NCBI GenBank assembly: GCA_963709075.1
Contig: CAVPUY010000017.1
Span: 171,497 to 235,496, forward strand
From: Palsa-506 sp963709075
Lineage (GTDB): Bacteria > Actinomycetota > Actinomycetes > Streptosporangiales > Streptosporangiaceae
Direction of reading: 5' to 3'
Length of the DNA stretch: 64,000 nt
Shown here: positions 43,727 through 52,684 of the stretch, piece by piece
Numbering within the stretch: the stretch's first letter is position 1
How the letters are laid out: every line of letters starts with the position of its first letter
The notes under the pieces: generated by a model
What the model saw: the letters and a program-made list of their open reading frames with translations, nothing else
Told to the model about the DNA's origin: nothing
Databases searched by the model: none
Translations under genes and position numbers: made by a program

Positions 43727-44992
43727 CTAGCCGGGCCGGTCCGGCCACCAGATCCGCTGGGCGGAGGCACCGGCCCGCTGCAGCCGGTCAAGGCGGAGCA
43801 GCCAGCCGGCGATCCCCGCCGCGCCTTGCATCCAGCCGACCGCGGGCTCCAGCCCGGGCGGGCTCGACGTGTGCTCGGTGTGCGACCAGCGGACGCCGGA
43901 CTCGTCGGCGATGCACCGGTCCAGCACGTCGCATGCCAGCACCTGCGCCCAGGCCAGCCACCGCTCGTCGGCGGCCTGCTGGTAGCGATCGAGCGCCAGC
44001 TCGCCCACCCCCGCGGTCCCGCAGCACTGCCCGATGTTGTCCCAGAAACCCGGGTACAGCCGGGCGGGAAGGCCGCTTTCCCTGATGGCCCGCCGGCCGG
44101 CCGCGGCGCGGGCAGCCCAGCCATCGCCCGGCCTGAGCCGGCCGAGCAGCTCGAACAGGCGGACGGTGCCGGCCGGCCCGTGGCACCAGCCATAGCTGAC
44201 CGGCGCGGACCAGTCTTGCTGCGGGATGCTGTGCGGCACCGCCAGCGTCCCGTCCGGCCGGCTGCCCAGCCGGACCAGCCGCCGCCCGGCCGACACCGCG
44301 ACGTCAAGGAGGTCTGGCCGCCGGAGCGGCACGCTGGCGGCTGCGAGCGAATAGGCGATCCCGGCCGCGCCGTGCGAGAAGTTCGGCAGGTAGCAGCGCC
44401 TGGTTTCGTCGATATACCAGTCCGGCTCGCCGTCCGGCCAGTCGGCCTCGGCGACGAGGTGGTCGGCGATCACGCCCGCCGCCGGCCTGGCGTCCGCGCC
44501 GCCGATCCCGGTCAGCACCAGCAGGATTCCCGCCTCGCCCGACAGCAGGTCCCGGATGGCACTGACCGGCTGGCCGGTGCAGGCCAGGCCGGCGATGCCA
44601 CGCACGGCGGCCCGCGCTGCCCGCGCCGCCTGACGGTCACCGCTGACCGCCGCCCAGGCGTACAGCGCGGCCGCGTATCCGCTCAGCCCGGTGTAGAGGC
44701 CGTTGTACGGAGCGCCCACCCGGTCCGGCGTGATGCCGCGGGCTAGCTGGGATGCCACCAGGCCGCGCAGCCGCCCGGCGGCGGCGCTCGCGTGCTGATC
44801 AAAATCGGTGATGCCGCTGAGCCGGGCCTCGGCCAGGGCGTACAGCACCCCCGCTGTGCCGTCATAGACGTTGTCCCAGCTCGGCGCGCCGTCCGTCCTG
44901 GTCTCCGGCCAGGTCAGGCCGCCTGCCGCTGGCACCGCGGCATCGGTCACCCACCGCAGCGCGTCCCGTCCCGCCCCGAATGCGCTGATCAC
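43727..44992 (-). CDS. Free-standing LanC-like cyclase family protein
   Basis: 421 aa, an alpha/alpha barrel with seven Gly-rich repeats (GTAGVLYAL, GLSGYAAALY, GEAGILLVL, HGAAGIAYSL, HGPAGTVRLFEL, CGTAGVGELAL, GAAGIAGWLLRL). The LanC zinc site is present: Cys and His in YGWCHGPAG and Cys in GQCCGTAG. In lanthipeptide synthesis LanC adds Cys thiols to dehydrated residues. No LanB, LanM, precursor peptide or transporter is visible nearby, so its role may instead be like eukaryotic LANCL proteins or serve a distant cluster. It is a single-gene unit with 134 bp on its 3' side. Confidence 0.88.
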   Translation of the reverse strand: MISAFGAGRDALRWVTDAAVPAAGGLTWPETRTDGAPSWDNVYDGTAGVLYALAEARLSGITDFDQHASAAAGRLRGLVASQLARGITPDRVGAPYNGLYTGLSGYAAALYAWAAVSGDRQAARAARAAVRGIAGLACTGQPVSAIRDLLSGEAGILLVLTGIGGADARPAAGVIADHLVAEADWPDGEPDWYIDETRRCYLPNFSHGAAGIAYSLAAASVPLRRPDLLDVAVSAGRRLVRLGSRPDGTLAVPHSIPQQDWSAPVSYGWCHGPAGTVRLFELLGRLRPGDGWAARAAAGRRAIRESGLPARLYPGFWDNIGQCCGTAGVGELALDRYQQAADERWLAWAQVLACDVLDRCIADESGVRWSHTEHTSSPPGLEPAVGWMQGAAGIAGWLLRLDRLQRAGASAQRIWWPDRPG

Positions 44993-45077
44993 CTCTCCAT
45001 CTCAGCACTAACCCGGGCATCCCGCCCGGCAGGCGACCCGCTCCGCGTCCGCGGCCTGACACGGCCCAGGCCGCGGG

Positions 45078-45929
45078 CTAGTCGCGACGCCACAGATCAT
45101 CCGGGTCATGGCCGGGCCGGAACCCGTGCGCCCGCACCATCTCGGCGGCCCGGGCGAAGTCGCGGGCGACGATGGCCGGATGGTGCGCATCGCTGGCGAA
45201 GCTGACCGCATCGCCGCCGGCCTCATGCCACCAGCCCACGATCAGCGGATCCAGCGGCACCCTGGTGTTGACCTCAAGCACCCTCGCCGTTCCGGCCAGC
45301 GCGCGCAGCACCTCGCGGTACTCCTCCTCGAACGGCACCGGGTCATACCGTCCGGCGCTGGCAGGCCAGTACCGGACCGGATAGTCGATATGCGCGAGCA
45401 CGGCGAAGTCATCGGACCCGGTGACCATGCTGGCGGCCTCGGCCAGGTACGCCCGCACCACCTCGGCGGCTGGCCGGACCCGGTAGGCCGTGCTGACTTC
45501 CAGGTAGCGGCCGTCGCCGTCTGGCAGCGAATGCACCGAGGCGAGCACCCGGTCGAAGCTGCCCTGGTCAAGCAGCTCCGCGGTCCGGCGGGCATGCCAG
45601 TGCGGCTCGCTGAGCTCGACCCCGGACAGGATCCGCAGTCCGGGGAAGAGATCGCGGCAGCGCTGCAGGCATTCCAGGTAGCCGTCGACGTCAAGCACCG
45701 GCGGCACCAGTGCCCCTTCGCTGGTGAACTTGGCCCGCATCCCGGGCGGCAGCTCGCCGCCGAGCAGCGTCCAGGAGGTGAGTTCCGCGTGCTCGGTGAA
45801 CGCCAGGCAGCCGAGGCCGATCTCGACGGCCCGGGCGCAGGTCCGTTCCATCGAGCCGCCGGGCGCGTCCCATGACCACTCGCTGTGCACGTGGCCGTCG
45901 GGCGGCAGCAGCTGCGGCTGCTCAGCCAC
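45078..45929 (-). CDS. PHP-domain phosphoesterase (histidinol-phosphatase-like)
   Basis: 283 aa. The PHP metal ligands are seen in DGHVHSEWSWD, LAFTEHAE, LSGVELSE (Glu), ASVHSLPDG, VLAHIDYPVRYW and FASDAHHP. The sequence resembles actinobacterial HisN/HisK-type histidinol phosphatases acting in histidine synthesis. However, it stands apart from his genes, so another phosphate monoester is possible. Confidence 0.85.
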   Translation of the reverse strand: MAEQPQLLPPDGHVHSEWSWDAPGGSMERTCARAVEIGLGCLAFTEHAELTSWTLLGGELPPGMRAKFTSEGALVPPVLDVDGYLECLQRCRDLFPGLRILSGVELSEPHWHARRTAELLDQGSFDRVLASVHSLPDGDGRYLEVSTAYRVRPAAEVVRAYLAEAASMVTGSDDFAVLAHIDYPVRYWPASAGRYDPVPFEEEYREVLRALAGTARVLEVNTRVPLDPLIVGWWHEAGGDAVSFASDAHHPAIVARDFARAAEMVRAHGFRPGHDPDDLWRRD

Positions 45930-45991
45930 GCGCCCTCCGCGGGCGATGGCACCCGCTGGCTGAGCCCGCCCGGTGCGGCACGGCGCCAGCC

Positions 45992-46924
45992 CTAGGCGGC
46001 GCTTGACGGCGCAGCGGGCAGGTCCCGGTCCTGACCCTGCCCTCCGCCCCGGCCCTGGCCGCGCAGCCGGGCGGCCGCGATCGCCGGAAAGTAGAGCACC
46101 TGCCGCGGAACGTGCGTCGTCGACTGGTAGAGAGCACGCAGCGACGCGGTCGCGGCGATGTCGGTCAGCGGGCTGCCCGGCGTGCCGTACAGCTTCCTGG
46201 CCCAGCGTGGCAGCGTCGCGAAGGCCAGCGCGCCGAGTGGCGGCACGATCAGCCGCAGCGCGGCGTACTGGGCAGGCACCGGCGGGCTGAAAGAGCCGCG
46301 AAGCGCCTCCCTGGCCTCGTCACATGCGTACAGCCCGGGCGTGGCCCGCTGGTAGTAGCAGTCGAGCTCGGCGACGGTGGCCGGCACCGCCGCCGGGTCG
46401 AGGCCCACCAGCGCCGCGCTCCTGCGCTGCTCGTCAACAAACCGGTCGAGATCGGCCGCGGACAGCCGCATCCCGCAGCGGCGCACCACCTCGGCATAAG
46501 AGGAGACCTCGCCGCAGTGCACCCAGAGCAGCAGCTCAGGCTCGTCCAGCCGGATGATGCTGCCGTCGGCGTCGGTCCCGGTCAGGCTGGCGTGGATCTT
46601 GCGGACCCGGCTGCCCGCCCGCGCGGCCTCGGCCGCCGTCCCGTAGGTCCTGACCCGGACGAACTCCGCCGTGCGGACGAACCGGCCCCACGCCTCGCCG
46701 CGGTCAGCGAATCCGGTGTGCTGCCAGGTGGCGCGCATCGCGCGGGGATTCAGCGCCTGCAGGTAGAGAGAGCGCAGCCCGGCGACCCAGATGACCGGCT
46801 CGCCCATGATCCGCCAGGTAACCGAGTCGGGGCCGAAGAGCCCAGCGGTCCCTGGCCGGGAGCGCGGGCCGCCAGCGGACGCCGCGTCCGTCACGCCCAT
46901 GGCCCCAGCCTCCCCAGCCGTCAC
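45992..46924 (-). CDS. MpaB/DUF2236-family oxygenase-like protein
   Basis: 310 aa. LFGPDSVTWRIMGEPVIWVA, LRSLYLQALNPRAMRATWQH and WVHCGEVSSYAEV are characteristic of the oxygenase MpaB / DUF2236 family, whose members bind heme (for example latex-cleaving Lcp). The conserved RVRKIHASLTGTD segment carries a His. GTG 46924 overlaps the cutA stop (GTGA), so the two genes are translated together. Substrate unknown. Confidence 0.85.
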   Translation of the reverse strand: MTAGEAGAMGVTDAASAGGPRSRPGTAGLFGPDSVTWRIMGEPVIWVAGLRSLYLQALNPRAMRATWQHTGFADRGEAWGRFVRTAEFVRVRTYGTAAEAARAGSRVRKIHASLTGTDADGSIIRLDEPELLLWVHCGEVSSYAEVVRRCGMRLSAADLDRFVDEQRRSAALVGLDPAAVPATVAELDCYYQRATPGLYACDEAREALRGSFSPPVPAQYAALRLIVPPLGALAFATLPRWARKLYGTPGSPLTDIAATASLRALYQSTTHVPRQVLYFPAIAAARLRGQGRGGGQGQDRDLPAAPSSAA

Positions 46925-47277
46925 GTCGGGCGGGTTTCCTCCTCTATCCAGCCCAGGTATGCCGACGAGCCCGCGACGATCGGCGTGGCGACTATCTCAG
47001 GCTCATCGTAGCTGTGCCGTTCGGCCAGGAAGTCGGCCAGTTCCTGGTAGCGGTCGGTGGGCAGCTTGAGCACCAGCGTCCACTCCTCGGCCCGCTCAAG
47101 TCCGCCGTCCCACCAGTACATGCTCGCTACCGGGCCGCCGACCTGGGCGCACGCGGCCAGCCGCGCGGCCACGGCCGCGCGGGCGAGATCCATTGCCTCC
47201 GCCCGCGAATCCGTGGTGGTTTGCACCTGTAGGTACCGCACCTCGGTGCCGGCCACCGCGCTAACCTGACTCGCCAT
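46921..47277 (-). CDS. cutA: Divalent cation tolerance protein CutA
   Basis: 118 aa. YLQVQTTTDSRAEAMDLARA, AARLAACAQVGGPVASMYWW, EEWTLVLKLPTDRYQELADF and HSYDEPEIVATPIVAGSSAY, then LGWIEEETR match the small trimeric CutA1 family. ATG 47277 was preferred over an upstream start at 47325, as it matches the family length. It is the first gene of a pair with the MpaB-like protein. Confidence 0.92.
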   Translation of the reverse strand: MASQVSAVAGTEVRYLQVQTTTDSRAEAMDLARAAVAARLAACAQVGGPVASMYWWDGGLERAEEWTLVLKLPTDRYQELADFLAERHSYDEPEIVATPIVAGSSAYLGWIEEETRPT

Positions 47278-47388
47278 GGCACCAGATCGTACGCCCGGCC
47301 CGGGCGGGCTGAGGCCGTTGCCCATGACGCGGTGGCCGGGACGCCGCCCGCGCCCCGCGCTCCGGTCAGCGCCGCAGGCCGCCCGTTG

Positions 47389-47469
47389 ACCGGCTCGTTC
47401 TGCCTGGTGGTCAACCCCGAGGAGATCGTCCGGTGAACGGCCCGTTGTGCCTGGTGGTCAACCCCGAGG
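47389..47469 (+). repeat. Direct repeat duplicating the start region of the next gene
   Basis: TGCCTGGTGGTCAACCCCGA at 47401 recurs at 47448, with exact identity over 22 bp and about 34 bp when three mismatches are allowed. The upstream copy has its own TTG start at 47386 and reads MTGSFCLVVNPEEIVR before a TGA that overlaps the real gene start (GTGA). Confidence 0.75.
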
Positions 47470-48356
47470 CGGGCGGCGGGCGGGCGCTCCGGCTGCTCGG
47501 CGCCGTCACCGCCGCGCTTACCGAGGCCGGCGCGGCCTACCAGGTCAGCCACTCGGCAAGCCTGGACGATGCCAGGGACCTCGCTGGCGCCGCGGCACGC
47601 CGCGGCGAAGTGGTGGTGGCCGTCGGCGGTGACGGCCTGGCCGGCGCGCTGGCAGGCCCGGTGTCGGCAGCCGGCGGTACATACGGGGTCATCCCGGCCG
47701 GACGCGGTAACGATTTCGCGCTCGTGCTCGGCGTGCCGGCCGGCCCGGCCGACGCGGCCCGGGTCCTGGTCAGCGGGCAGGCCAGGACCATGGACCTGAT
47801 CGGCGTCGGGGTGCCAGGCGAGCCCGAGCTCGTCGTCGCGCTCAGCGTCTACCTCGGCCTGCCGTCGGTGGCGGGCCAGATCGCCAACCGCACCCGGCTG
47901 CTGCGCGGGCAGGCCGTGTACCCGGCGGCGGCGCTGCGCGCGCTGGCCCGCTGGACGCCCGCGGCGTTCCGGGTCGAGCCGGGCGGCCGGGACGGCATTC
48001 CCGGCGGCAGCTTCGCCGGCTACGCGGTCGTCGTGGCGAACTGCCCGTACTTCGGCGGCGGGATGAAGGTCGCACCGCCGGCCGATATCGGCGACGGCGT
48101 CCTGGATGTGGTCACCATGCGGCACGCCCCGAGGCTCGCGTTCATCCGGGTGCTGCTGAAGATCAGGGGCGGGACGCATGTCGCGCTGCCGCAGGTCGGC
48201 CTCGGCCGGGCGGCCGAGGTGACCGTGACCGTGGACCGGCCCATGCTGGCCGCGGCCGACGGCGAGGAGCTGCCGGGCGCGGCGCCGCTCCCGGCCGGGA
48301 CCCCGCTGCGGATCCGAGCGCTGCCCGGCGCGCTGCGGGTGATCGCGCCCGGCTAG
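47433..48356 (+). CDS. Diacylglycerol kinase-family (YegS-like) lipid kinase
   Basis: 307 aa. LCLVVNPEAGGGRALRLLGA starts the catalytic domain. VVVAVGGDGLAGALAG replaces the usual GGDGT by GGDGL. GVIPAGRGNDFALVLGVP is the nucleotide-binding block, and FGGGMKVAPPADIGDGVLDV is typical of the C-terminal domain. It phosphorylates a lipid such as diacylglycerol or undecaprenol; which one is unknown. GTG 47433 overlaps the end of a 16-codon upstream frame made by a direct repeat. Confidence 0.88.
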   Translation: MNGPLCLVVNPEAGGGRALRLLGAVTAALTEAGAAYQVSHSASLDDARDLAGAAARRGEVVVAVGGDGLAGALAGPVSAAGGTYGVIPAGRGNDFALVLGVPAGPADAARVLVSGQARTMDLIGVGVPGEPELVVALSVYLGLPSVAGQIANRTRLLRGQAVYPAAALRALARWTPAAFRVEPGGRDGIPGGSFAGYAVVVANCPYFGGGMKVAPPADIGDGVLDVVTMRHAPRLAFIRVLLKIRGGTHVALPQVGLGRAAEVTVTVDRPMLAAADGEELPGAAPLPAGTPLRIRALPGALRVIAPG

Positions 48357-48430
48357 CCGCCGGCCGGCTGAATCGTGCGGACGTCGCCCCCGAATCGGCA
48401 AAAAGCCGGCCGAGGCGGTATAACCAGTCT

Positions 48431-49329
48431 GTGCCTGCCCAGGAAGATCCGCCGACTCAGCAAGACGCGCCCGGCCCGAAGGACGCTCCGCCCCAGGCGC
48501 CCGGCCGGCCGGACGCCCCCGCCCGGAGAGCGCAGCCCGGCTTCGACACCAGCGTGGCCCATCCGGCGCGGGTGTATGACTACTGGCTCGGCGGCAAGGA
48601 CAACTTCGCCGCCGACCGGGAAGCCGCCGAGCGAGTGCTCGCGGTGTCGCCTGGCCTGCGCTTCCGGGTACGCGCCAACCGGGCCTTCCTGGCCCGCTCC
48701 GTGCGCTACCTGGCGGGCGAGGCGGGTATCAGGCAGTTCCTCGACATCGGCACCGGCATCCCCAGCGCGAACAACACGCACGAGGTCGCGCAGTCGGTGG
48801 CGCCGGATGCCCGGATCGTCTACGTGGACAACGACCCGATCGTCCTCGTCCACGCCCGCGCGCTGCTCACCGGCACCGAGCAGGGCAGGACCGCGTATAT
48901 CGAGGGCGACCTCCGGGACACCCAGACCATCCTGGAGCAGGCCGCGCGGACGCTGGACTTCAGCCAGCCGGTAGCGATCATGCTGCTGGGAATCCTGCAC
49001 CTCATCTCCGATTCCGAGGATCCCTACGGGATCGTGGCCCGGCTGGTCGACGCCGTGCCGGCCGGCAGCTACCTGGCGATCTCGCATCCGGCCAGCGACA
49101 TCCACCCACCCAGGCGGAGGCGCAGCGGCGCTACAACGAGCGGGTGTCGACGCCGCAGACGATGCGGGATCACGCGGACGTCTGCCGTTTCTTCGACGGC
49201 CTGGTCCTGGTGCCGCCCGGCGTGGTCTACGTGCACACCTGGCGGCCCGACCCGGGCAGCGACGTGCCCGGAGACGTAACGTCGGCGCACGGCGGCGTCG
49301 GCCGCAAGCCAGCCGGACGCCAGGATTAG
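48431..49329 (+). CDS. S-adenosyl methyltransferase, Methyltransf_19/DUF574 family (one frameshift)
   Basis: About 299 aa. FDTSVAHPARVYDYWLGGKD, NFAADREAAERVL, FLDIGTGIPSANNTHEVAQ (SAM loop), ARIVYVDNDPIVLVHARALL and AIMLLGILHLISDSEDPYGI are the hallmarks of this actinomycete-specific family. An indel near 49105 shifts the frame; RRYNERVSTPQTMRDHADVC continues to 49329. The first 35 residues are Pro/Ala-rich. Members are very numerous in actinomycetes and mostly unassigned. Confidence 0.9.
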
Positions 49330-49358
49330 CCGGTCCGACGTCCCGCTAGGCCAGCGGA

Positions 49359-50571
49359 CTAGGCGCCGGCCGCCCCGTAATAATTCTCGTACTGCCAGAT
49401 TCCCCGCCTGACCAGCAAGTCGTCGGTCATCACGCCGAACCGGCCGGGCGCGAGCGCGGCCACCCCGCCGGGCGGCGAGCCCGCGGTGATCCAGCTGGCC
49501 AGCGCCTCGCCGATGGCCGGCGACGAGGAGAAGCCCGAGCCGTTGCAGCCGCTCGCCACCCAGAGCCCGGCCACGTCGGGGACGGGCCCGACGGTGAAGC
49601 GGCCGTCCGGGCTCATCGTGAACAGCCCGCCCCGGTGCTCGGCCACCTGGGCCGCGGCGGCCGGCGGCACCTCACCGGCCACCTGGCTGGCTAGCTTGCG
49701 CAGCACGGCAAGGTCGAGCGGCACGTCGGCGGTGGCGAAGGATCCGGGCTGCGCGCGCGGGTCGACGGGCAGCGGCGATGCCTCGAAGCCGCCGAACATC
49801 AGCCCGCCGCGGGCGGGCCGCAGGTAGACGGCGGCGTCGGCCACCCGGGTGATCGGCTCGGCCGGATCGACCCCCGGCAGCGGCTCGGTGATCAGCAGCT
49901 GGTGCCGAACCGGCGCGAGCGGCAGCCGGCCGCCGGCCAGCTCCGCGACCTGCCGGGCCCACGCCCCGGCGGCGTCGACCACGTCGGCGGCGTCGATCTG
50001 CCGGGCAGCGGTCTGCACGCCGGTGACCCGGCCGCCGGTTACCAGCACCCCGGTGACCGCCTCGGATTCCAGCAGCTCGACGCCGTGCAGGCGGCAGGCC
50101 TCGAGGTAGGCGCGGACCAGGCTCATCGGCTCGTCGATGTAGATGTCCTCCGGGCACCAGAGCGCCAGCTCCCCGCCGGAGCCGCGGTAGTAGGAGACCC
50201 GGCCGGCCAGGTCGGCGGGCGCCGCCTCGCGTACGTCGGCGCCCCAGCCGCGGGACTGGCCGGCCTCGGCTCGCAGCAGTGCCTTGTGCCGCCCGGTGCG
50301 CGCGATCAGGAAGCTGCCTGACCTGGCCACCGGCAGCGCCGCCCCGGCCCAGTCAGGCGAAGCTGACCGCCAGGGCGATGCTGCGGCGGGCAAGGCCGGA
50401 GCGCAGCTCGTCGGCCTGGATCGACTTGAACAGGCCGGCCGCCCGGCCGGACGCCTGCGACCCGGCCTGCTGCCGCTCGACGACCACCACGGCCCGGCCG
50501 CTGCGCGCGCAGTGCAGCGCCACGCTGAGGCCAAGCGCGCCCGCCCCGATCACGACCACGTCTGCCCGCAT
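49359..50571 (-). CDS. FAD-dependent amine/imino-acid oxidase (DAO family; one frameshift)
   Basis: About 403 aa. The FAD loop is MRADVVVIGAGALGLSVALH. The substrate domain has YRGSGGELALWCPEDIYIDE, and AADVVDAAGAWARQVAELAG is the second FAD block. The C-terminal FTVGPVPDVAGLWVASGCNG, SGFSSSPAIGEALASWI is typical of sarcosine, glycine or proline-type oxidases and dehydrogenases. An indel near 50355 joins the frames. The start ATG 50571 is followed upstream by two large hairpins before the next gene. Confidence 0.88.
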
Positions 50572-50643
50572 CAGCCCAGTCTGCCGGGAACCGGCGGGGC
50601 GGCGGAAGCGTCGAGCCGACGGCCGGCTCGCGCGGCAGGCAAC

Positions 50644-50699
50644 GTGGTGGATCGCGCGATCGCGCACCATGGAAGGTGTGCGATCGCGCGATCCACCAC
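50644..50699. repeat. Large intergenic hairpin 1
   Basis: 25-nt arms starting GTGGTGGATCGCGCGATCGC (50644-50668 and 50675-50699) have one mismatch and a 6-nt loop ATGGAA. They lie between the FAD oxidase start and the next lipoprotein stop. There is no T tract. Confidence 0.75.
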
Positions 50700-50737
50700 C
50701 TTCGGGCCGGGGCGCGGACGGACGGCTGGGTACCGGA

Positions 50738-50776
50738 CGTGGTGATTCCCGGGCCAGCGGCCCGGGAATCACCACG
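50738..50776. repeat. Large intergenic hairpin 2
   Basis: Perfect 18-nt arms, CGTGGTGATTCCCGGGCC and its complement, have a 3-nt loop AGC. They lie 38 bp from hairpin 1, with which they share the outer ACGTGGTG-AT motif. It could terminate transcription toward the lipoprotein gene, but the similarity to hairpin 1 suggests a repeat family. Confidence 0.75.
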
Positions 50777-50805
50777 CAGCTGACGCTGGCGAGCCAGCGC
50801 GCAGG

Positions 50806-51332
50806 CTAGTAGCCGCCGCCGCCCGAGCTGGACGAGCTCGGGGACGCGGCTGCCGCCGCGGCGAGCTTGGCCCCGGATGGGGTCATCGCCCACCACACCC
50901 CGCCGGACAGGTTCTTGCCGTTGCCCTTGTCCTGGCCAGGCGCGGTGTCCTCCTTGAAGGTGTACAGCGGATGGCCCATGTAGGTGAGCTGCGTCGAGCC
51001 ATCGGACCGCTTGATCGAGCCGAACTTGCCCGGCAGCGAGACATGTTCGTGAGCTTCGCGGACTGCCGGGCACCGGCGGCCAGAACGCGGCGCACGGTGC
51101 CGTTGCAGTTCGACTTGTGCGGCGTGTCAATGGCGAACCAGTAGACCGTGAACCCGGCCGAGTCCGTGAGCACCTTGCTCTTGCTGCTTGCCGTGGTACC
51201 GCCGGCCGATGATGACGCCGTGGATCCGCCGCCGGACGAGCCGCCGCTGCTGCCCGCCGAGCTGCTACCGCAGGCGGCGAGCACGAGCACAGCGGCGGCA
51301 ATGCTGGGGCCCGCCCACCATCGCTTGCGCAT
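50806..51332 (-). CDS. Secreted lipoprotein with Yx(F/W)xxD motif (COG4315 type; frameshifted)
   Basis: About 174 aa. A basic start, a hydrophobic segment (PSIAAAVLVLAACG) and a lipobox LAACG are followed by a long Ser/Gly linker. Two copies of the family repeat are visible: GFTVYWFAIDTPHKSNCNG with TCAAFWPP, and LTYMGHPLYTFKEDTAPGQD. Indels near 51095 and 51045 break the frame. The C-terminus is Ala/Ser-rich and ends SSSSSGGGGY. Members are secreted and of unknown role. Confidence 0.8.
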
Positions 51333-51524
51333 TTGAAATCTCCATTCAGAGCGGCTGCTTTGCGTGTACGGCGAGTCATCCGTACTCCCTGGACTACGTA
51401 CCGCGGCGCCGCTTTGTTCATCTGAGCCCGGATACTTTGCCCTGCTGGGGCCAGACGATTACCCCCCGCCGGGGACCGGCCTGCCCCCGCCGGGGGCCGG
51501 TTACTCCGCGGCGGAGCCGCCCTG

Positions 51525-52556
51525 CTACGGCGCGATCCGCTGGCAGAGCCAGGCCAGCGAGAGCGGGTACCGGTAGTCGATCCCGCCGTGCGTGGCGTCG
51601 AACAGCTCGAACCTGACCACGTCGTCGGCCACGCCGGCCTCGCGCAGCGCCGCGCGGAACGCCTCGGCGCCGAGGTCGAGGAAGTACTCGTCCCTGGTGC
51701 CCGCGTCGATCCAGATGGCGCGCAGCGACCGCAGCGCGCTCGCGTACCTCGGCGCCATCCGGACCGGATCCCAGTCCAGCCACCGCTGCCATACGTCCGG
51801 CCGCAGCATCCCGGTGCGCGGGTCGAACGGCAGCTCGACCGTGCCGTCCTCCCGGGCGGAGAAACAGGCCGACACCCCGAGCAGCATCAGCAGGTGCTGG
51901 TCGGCTTCCTTGGTGAACGAGACCCTGGACCGGAAGTCGTCCCACCACTGCCAGATGTCGCCGTCGTAGTCACGGAGCTGGCGGACCGCGGTGCCGAACT
52001 CCGGGATATAGCAGTTCTCGTAGAGCGCGTCGCCGGCGTGCGTCGCGAGCGCGCCGAACAGGTCCGGCCGGAGCATCGGGGTGATCATCGCGCCGAACCC
52101 GCCGCTTGACTTGCCGGTGATCGCCCGGTGCGCGCTGCTGGCCAGCGTCCGGTAGCGCTCGTCCACCCACGGCACGACCTCGTCGCACAGGTAGGAGTGG
52201 TAGCGCCCGGTGCCGTGGGAGTCCACGAACTGGCTGCCGCCGTAGGCGGTCCAGGCATCCACGTAGACCACGATCGCTGGCGGCGCCTGGCCGGCTCGCG
52301 AACACCGCGTCGGCCGTCTCCGGGAACGGCTGCCGGTACGCGCTGCGGTTGCGCCACATGGCGAGGTGGCCGGTGTACCCCTGGATCACGTAGACCGCCG
52401 GGTAGCGGCGGCCGGGCTCGTCGTCGTAGCCGGGCGGCAGGTAGACCCAGAGCGGGCGCTCGGCCGGGTCGCCGAGCGGGTTGCCCGCGCAGCAGCTCGC
52501 TGGCTGATCACGTGCTCGTCGATGCGTCCGGCCAGTTCGGCCGACCAGGGCAGCAT
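51525..52556 (-). CDS. Esterase D/S-formylglutathione hydrolase-like alpha/beta hydrolase (frameshifted)
   Basis: About 344 aa. WVYLPPGYDDEPGRRYPAVY, VIQGYTGHLAMW leads into the fold. The nucleophile Ser is in ITGKSSGGFGAM, the Asp is probably in WIDAGTRDEYFLDLG and the His is in FDATHGGIDYRY. Indels near 52500 and 52290 break the frame. ATG 52556 has GGAGG 5 nt upstream, a strong site. The family includes enterochelin and feruloyl esterases; the substrate here is not known. Confidence 0.85.
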
Positions 52557-52684
52557 GGGAACCTCCGGGGCGAGAGGGCGAGAATTGGCGACGTCCCCAG
52601 TCTGTCACCGCCTGGTCTGCATGATCGCCGAGGATAGGGACAGGAAAACGCCAAATCCGCCGTGATCATGGGAATGTTGCTCAG

